Shown here: positions 60,432 to 64,000 of the stretch, piece after piece | Numbering within the stretch: the first letter of the stretch is position 1 | How the letters are laid out: each line of letters begins with the position of its first letter | Assembly: GCF_004331035.1 (NCBI RefSeq) | Contig: NZ_SJNT01000004.1 | Location: 248,001 to 312,000 of the forward strand | Reading direction: 5' to 3' | Source: Acinetobacter sp. ANC 4910 | Lineage (GTDB): Bacteria; Pseudomonadota; Gammaproteobacteria; Pseudomonadales; Moraxellaceae | DNA: 64,000 bases | Program-made: the position numbers and the translations under genes | Notes under the pieces: generated by a model | Seen by the model: the letters and a program-made list of their open reading frames with translations, nothing else | The model's database searches: none | What the model was told of the DNA's origin: nothing

Positions 60432-61727
60432 ATGAAAAAAATTAAGATAAGCCTTGCATGGCAAATTGTAATTGCACTCATTTTAGGTGTACTTTTAGGC
60501 TCTTTTCTGCACTATTCTCCTGAATATCGTGATGCCTTTGTAACTAATTTATTGAGCCCACTAGGTTCAATATTTATTAGCCTCATCAAAATGATTGTAA
60601 TCCCTCTTGTGGTTTCAATGCTTATTCTAGGCATTGCAAATACAAGTCATGGTACCAATGTTGGTCGACTAGGTTTCAAAACTATTCTATATTTTGAAAT
60701 CATTACAACCATTGCCATTATTGTTGGCTTGGTTGCTGCAAATGTATTCCAGCCAGGTGCTGGTATTGATATGTCGACTCTCACTCAAGTCGATATTTCT
60801 AAATATCAAGAAACCAGTCATGAAGTTAGCCAACATTCTCATGGTTTAGTACAAACCATTTTGTCGCTAATTCCACCGAACATCTTTGCTGCATTAACTA
60901 GCGGTCAAATGCTGCCGATTATTTTCTTCTCGGTATTGTTTGGTATTGGCTTAGGTTCTTTGTCTAAAGAAACTAAACAACCGCTAATTCAGGTATTGCA
61001 TGGTGTTTCTGAGACAATGTTCAAAGTTACACACATGATCATGAAGTTTGCACCTTTAGGTGTATTCGGCTTAATCGCTGCGACCGTTGCAAACTTTGGC
61101 TTTAGCTCGTTACTTCCATTGGTAAAACTTGCAATATTGGTTTACGCAGCTATTTTCTTCTTCACTTTTATTGTATTAGGGTTTGTTGCCAAAATTTGCG
61201 GATTCAGCATTTGGACCATTATCAAAATCTTAAAAGATGAATTGATTTTAGCTTACTCAACTGCCAGTTCAGAAACCGTTCTTCCACGTATTATGGAAAA
61301 AATGGAAGCATATGGCGCGCCAAAAACAATTACCAGTTTTGTCATTCCAATTGGTTATTCGTTCAATTTGGATGGTTCAACACTGTATCAAAGTATTGCC
61401 GCGATTTTTATTGCTCAGCTCTATGGCATTGACTTAAGCTTGGGTCAGCAAATCATTTTAGTACTTACTTTAATGATTACCTCTAAAGGCATTGCAGGTG
61501 TACCTGGTGTTTCTTTCGTGGTGCTATTGGCGACTTTAGGCAGTGTTGGGATTCCACTTGAAGGTCTGGCATTTATTGCGGGTATTGACCGTATTTTAGA
61601 TATGGCACGTACTGCATTGAATGTCGTTGGTAACGCATTAGCTGTTCTCGTGATCAGTAAATGGGAAGGCCAATTCGATACGGAAAAGCAAAAGAACTAC
61701 AATGTACAACTGAATGATACTTTGTAA
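60432..61727 (+). CDS. gltP: Glutamate/aspartate:proton symporter
   Basis: Inner-membrane dicarboxylate/amino acid:cation symporter of 431 residues from ATG 60432 (MKKIKISLAWQIVIALILG); the 21 extra codons upstream have no family match. It closely follows E. coli GltP in wording, with FQPGAGIDMS, AYSTASSETVLPRIMEKMEA, GYSFNLDGSTLYQSIAAIFI, TSKGIAGVPGVSFVVL and DRILDMARTALNVVGNALA. These cover the serine-rich, NLDGS and DxxxxxxRTxxN substrate and ion sites. It stands alone and ends in a strong terminator. Glutamate and aspartate are likely substrates. Confidence 0.93.
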   Translation: MKKIKISLAWQIVIALILGVLLGSFLHYSPEYRDAFVTNLLSPLGSIFISLIKMIVIPLVVSMLILGIANTSHGTNVGRLGFKTILYFEIITTIAIIVGLVAANVFQPGAGIDMSTLTQVDISKYQETSHEVSQHSHGLVQTILSLIPPNIFAALTSGQMLPIIFFSVLFGIGLGSLSKETKQPLIQVLHGVSETMFKVTHMIMKFAPLGVFGLIAATVANFGFSSLLPLVKLAILVYAAIFFFTFIVLGFVAKICGFSIWTIIKILKDELILAYSTASSETVLPRIMEKMEAYGAPKTITSFVIPIGYSFNLDGSTLYQSIAAIFIAQLYGIDLSLGQQIILVLTLMITSKGIAGVPGVSFVVLLATLGSVGIPLEGLAFIAGIDRILDMARTALNVVGNALAVLVISKWEGQFDTEKQKNYNVQLNDTL

Positions 61728-61741
61728 TTTAAATTGCATAT

Positions 61742-61769
61742 AAAAAAGGACGCTGCGGCGTCCTTTTTT
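61742..61769 (+). terminator. Terminator after gltP
   Basis: Arms AAAAAAGGACGC and GCGTCCTTTTTT around TGCG, 14 bases after the gltP stop. It also lies at the end of the convergent lipoprotein gene, and its arms are the same as those of the terminator at 62263-62288. Confidence 0.92.
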
Positions 61770-61787
61770 ATTTAACATAGCTTTTGA

Positions 61788-62225
61788 TTATTCAATTTTC
61801 TCGCCAAATACTGACACGCTAATGTCTCGAATTTTGCTACTGCCATTGGGTTTATCAAAACTCACGTCATACTGTACTAAGTTTTTATCATAGGCATATT
61901 CATAGGTCACCGTATATTTACTTGGCTGATTGCTGTCATTCAGTAATTTTTTTGACACGATTTTCTTGGTTTTATAATTCTCTTGAGGTAAACCGCGTGC
62001 AAATTTTTGCATGTTCTTCTGATCACCTTGATAACGCGCTTGCAGCTCAGGTTCAAAATGCGTCATCAATTGGTCAAAATTCTGTGCACGTAAATTATCA
62101 TAAGCGTCTTGAGCAACTTGTGCTTGCTCCTTACTCGGGTCAGCAATATTCGCCTGCTGTCCCAGCTTATCGCATCCACTGAACACCAATACCGATGCTA
62201 AAACCGCATATTTCATCTTCATCAT
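61788..62225 (-). CDS. Small hypothetical lipoprotein
   Basis: A 145-residue lipoprotein: MMKMKYAVLASVLVFSG then the lipidated cysteine at residue 18 (FSGC). The frame is open 11 codons further up, but the start at 62225 gives the good signal. The mature part has a helical stretch (SKEQAQVAQDAYDNLRAQNF) and then beta-rich segments (YTVTYEYAYDKNLVQYDVSF), a pattern like small DUF3887/NTF2-type proteins. Outer membrane location is likely. Function unknown. It sits between two near-identical terminators, upstream of gltP's end and downstream of gyrA, and is probably transcribed alone. Confidence 0.8.
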   Translation of the reverse strand: MMKMKYAVLASVLVFSGCDKLGQQANIADPSKEQAQVAQDAYDNLRAQNFDQLMTHFEPELQARYQGDQKNMQKFARGLPQENYKTKKIVSKKLLNDSNQPSKYTVTYEYAYDKNLVQYDVSFDKPNGSSKIRDISVSVFGEKIE

Positions 62226-62262
62226 CGTTGTTTTCCCATTATTTATGCAACAAATCATATAG

Positions 62263-62288
62263 AAAAAGGACGCCTAAGCGTCCTTTTT
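62263..62288 (-). terminator. Terminator after gyrA
   Basis: Arms AAAAAGGACGC and GCGTCCTTTTT around CTAA, 16 bases past the gyrA stop on the minus strand. Confidence 0.9.
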
Positions 62289-62303
62289 GTTTTAGACCAT
62301 GAC

Positions 62304-64000
62304 TTATTCTTCTTCAGATTCATTCAAATCTGATTCATTTTCAGTTTCATCGACAATCATTTCTTCATCAACTAACTTTTCATTAGCCAATACTGATTCT
62401 ATAGTTTCGATTTCATCTTCTTCTACAGCATCAATCGCTTCTACACCCACCAATGTTTCATCTTCCCCTAAGCGGATAAGACGAACACCTTGTGCATTAC
62501 GACCTGTTTGAGCCACTTCTGAAGCGCGAGTACGCACTAAGGTACCCCCATCTGAAATCAGCATCAGTTCTTTGGTTTCATCAATAGAAACTGCACCGAC
62601 CAATTCGCCATTACGCGCTGAGGTCTTAATGGCAATTACCCCTTTCCCACCACGTTTTTTGGTTGGGAAATCACCAACTGGGGTACGTTTACCATAACCG
62701 TTAGCAGAAGCACACAACACTTCACCTGTTTCAGGAACGACTACCAAAGACACGATACGGCTAATGAAGTTTGCATCTGCATCATCGTCATCCGATTCAA
62801 CTTCTTCTGACTCATCTGCTTGGGCCGAACCAATCGTGACACGCATACCACGTACACCTTTGGCAGAACGACCCATTGCGCGTACATCAGTTTCAGCAAA
62901 ACGAATTGCTTTACCTTCATTTGAGAACAACATAATTTGCTGTTCGCCATCAGTAATCGCAACACCAATCAAGGTATCTTCTTCATTCAGCTCAATTGCA
63001 CGTAAACCATTTGAACGTACATTACTGAATTGTTCCAGCTCTACACGTTTCACGGTGCCTGATGCAGTTGCCATAAATACAAAGAAGTTTTTACGTAACT
63101 TTTCAGTCAATTCTGCAAATTCAGCAACAATTTCATCATCAAGATCTGTTGCAGAAAGCTCGACACCCAACTCTTTTAATTGTTTACGCAATGCATCTGA
63201 TAATTCATCCGCATCTTCAGCCAATCCATCAAATGATGCTTTTAACGCATCATAATGTGCTTCGATGATACTGTTTTCACGTAGTTTCACCACATGAGCA
63301 CGAACGAAAGCTTTAAAATCGGCTAAACGATCTTTAAATTTCTTCGGCGCATCAATTACAGGCAAAATTGCAGTAATCGTTTCATCTGCCTCTAACGGCA
63401 GTAAGTTCACCATTGGGCGACCTTTTGCACCGCGAGAAGCTTGTGGCACTTCAAACACTTTCAGGCGATATACTTTACCCACATTGGTAAAGCATAAAAC
63501 CGTCGCATGGTTTGAGGTAACAATCAAATGCTGAATGTAATCATCTTCCTTCATTGACGTCGCAGATTTACCACGTCCGCCACGACGTTGTGCAGCATAG
63601 TCAGACAATGGTTGAGTTTTCGCATAACCTGTTTTCGAAACAGTTAATACAACTTGCTCTTCTGGAATTAAATCTTCACGAGAGAAGTCAATGCGCGATT
63701 CTACAATTGCCGTACGACGAGCATCGCCATATTGCTGAAGAACCAAAGCCAACTCTTCTTTAATTACTGCCATCAACAAATTAAAATCATTCAAAATTGC
63801 TGTTAACTCAGCAATTTGTCCTAAAATTTCGGTGTATTCAGCATGAAGTTTGTCTTGCTCTAAACCTGTTAAACGGTGCAAGCGTAGCTCTAAAATCGCA
63901 CCGACTTGGGTCGGAGACAAACGATACATATCACCATCTAAACCAAATGGACGGTTCAGATCTTCACCGTCAATCACTTCAGGGCGAACGGAAACCGAAC
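62304..64000 (-). CDS. gyrA: DNA gyrase subunit A, N-terminus cut by window edge
   Basis: Subunit of DNA gyrase, which introduces negative supercoils with GyrB. The frame stays open to the right window edge (565 codons seen), so the start is outside. The visible part begins with the end of the breakage-reunion domain and its coiled tower (LSPTQVGAILELRLHRLTGLEQDKL). It then covers the C-terminal beta-pinwheel, with the GyrA box in DYAAQRRGGRGKSATSMKEDD and blades such as VFEVPQASRGAKGRPMVNLLP. The end is very acidic (VLANEKLVDEEMIVDETENES). The quinolone-resistance region is not in the window. Terminator at 62263-62288. Confidence 0.97.
   Translation of the reverse strand, partial: SVSVRPEVIDGEDLNRPFGLDGDMYRLSPTQVGAILELRLHRLTGLEQDKLHAEYTEILGQIAELTAILNDFNLLMAVIKEELALVLQQYGDARRTAIVESRIDFSREDLIPEEQVVLTVSKTGYAKTQPLSDYAAQRRGGRGKSATSMKEDDYIQHLIVTSNHATVLCFTNVGKVYRLKVFEVPQASRGAKGRPMVNLLPLEADETITAILPVIDAPKKFKDRLADFKAFVRAHVVKLRENSIIEAHYDALKASFDGLAEDADELSDALRKQLKELGVELSATDLDDEIVAEFAELTEKLRKNFFVFMATASGTVKRVELEQFSNVRSNGLRAIELNEEDTLIGVAITDGEQQIMLFSNEGKAIRFAETDVRAMGRSAKGVRGMRVTIGSAQADESEEVESDDDDADANFISRIVSLVVVPETGEVLCASANGYGKRTPVGDFPTKKRGGKGVIAIKTSARNGELVGAVSIDETKELMLISDGGTLVRTRASEVAQTGRNAQGVRLIRLGEDETLVGVEAIDAVEEDEIETIESVLANEKLVDEEMIVDETENESDLNESEEE

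Overview
The window is an ordinary-looking piece of chromosome from a gammaproteobacterium, almost certainly Acinetobacter or a very close relative. The DNA is AT-rich. Gene content and order (purL, dgt, ruvAB, tonB-exbBD, ybgC-tolQRAB-pal, tandem CSLREA/GlyGly-CTERM genes, hda-perM/purMN, sppA, comEC, a lolD plus single-LolC/E operon, gltP, gyrA) and protein wording fit that genus. I saw no prophage, insertion sequence, CRISPR array, rRNA or tRNA. Both window ends cut genes: purL lacks its C-terminus at the left edge and gyrA its N-terminus at the right edge.

Layout. 1-8.8 kb: purL (minus), dgt, ruvA, ruvB and a secreted M20 amidohydrolase, with a hairpin-rich element between ruvA and ruvB. 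9.3-22.0 kb: a second cysteine desulfurase, then the most interesting accessory region. This is a tight eight-gene minus-strand operon (two flavin-dependent LLM monooxygenases, an M20 deacylase, two lipoprotein solute receptors, a GNAT acetyltransferase, an amino-acid ABC permease and its ATPase). It is divergent from a TonB-dependent receptor and a glutathione S-transferase. The parts match the Bacillus yxe/ytm operons that take up S-substituted cysteines, N-acetylate them, oxidatively remove the S-substituent and deacetylate the product to cysteine. 22.4-29.8 kb: tonB-exbB-exbD, then the complete Tol-Pal operon, whose tolA carries a long 10-codon repeat. 29.9-33.5 kb: a small hypothetical gene, fbp, an SpoU-type RNA methyltransferase, and an ECF sigma factor with a membrane-anchored partner and a DUF3106-like secreted protein. 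33.6-37.9 kb: two tandem CSLREA/GlyGly-CTERM surface-protein genes (rhombosortase substrates). 38.2-45.0 kb: hda-perM, purM-purN, an alpha/beta hydrolase with sppA, and an LpxL-like acyltransferase. 45.0-51.4 kb: comEC, lolD, a single LolC/E-type permease, a PilZ protein, a DMT exporter and a DUF188 protein. 51.7-55.1 kb: a conserved hypothetical, an AT-rich intergenic region with two perfect DnaA boxes, a 46-aa membrane peptide candidate, serC and a COQ4-like protein. 55.2-60.2 kb: a TolC-HlyD-permease-permease exporter operon with no ATPase gene and a perfect 20-bp palindrome upstream. 60.4-64 kb: gltP, a small lipoprotein gene bracketed by near-identical terminators, and gyrA.

Working together: TonB/ExbB/ExbD can energise the TonB-dependent receptor next door, the ABC system then brings the ligand across the inner membrane, and the acetyltransferase, monooxygenases and deacylase can release cysteine. 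A nearby desulfurase could mobilise that sulfur. Tol-Pal, LolD with its permease, SppA and the LpxL-like enzyme are envelope maintenance functions. Functions are inferred from recognisable motifs and gene order; no database search was run.
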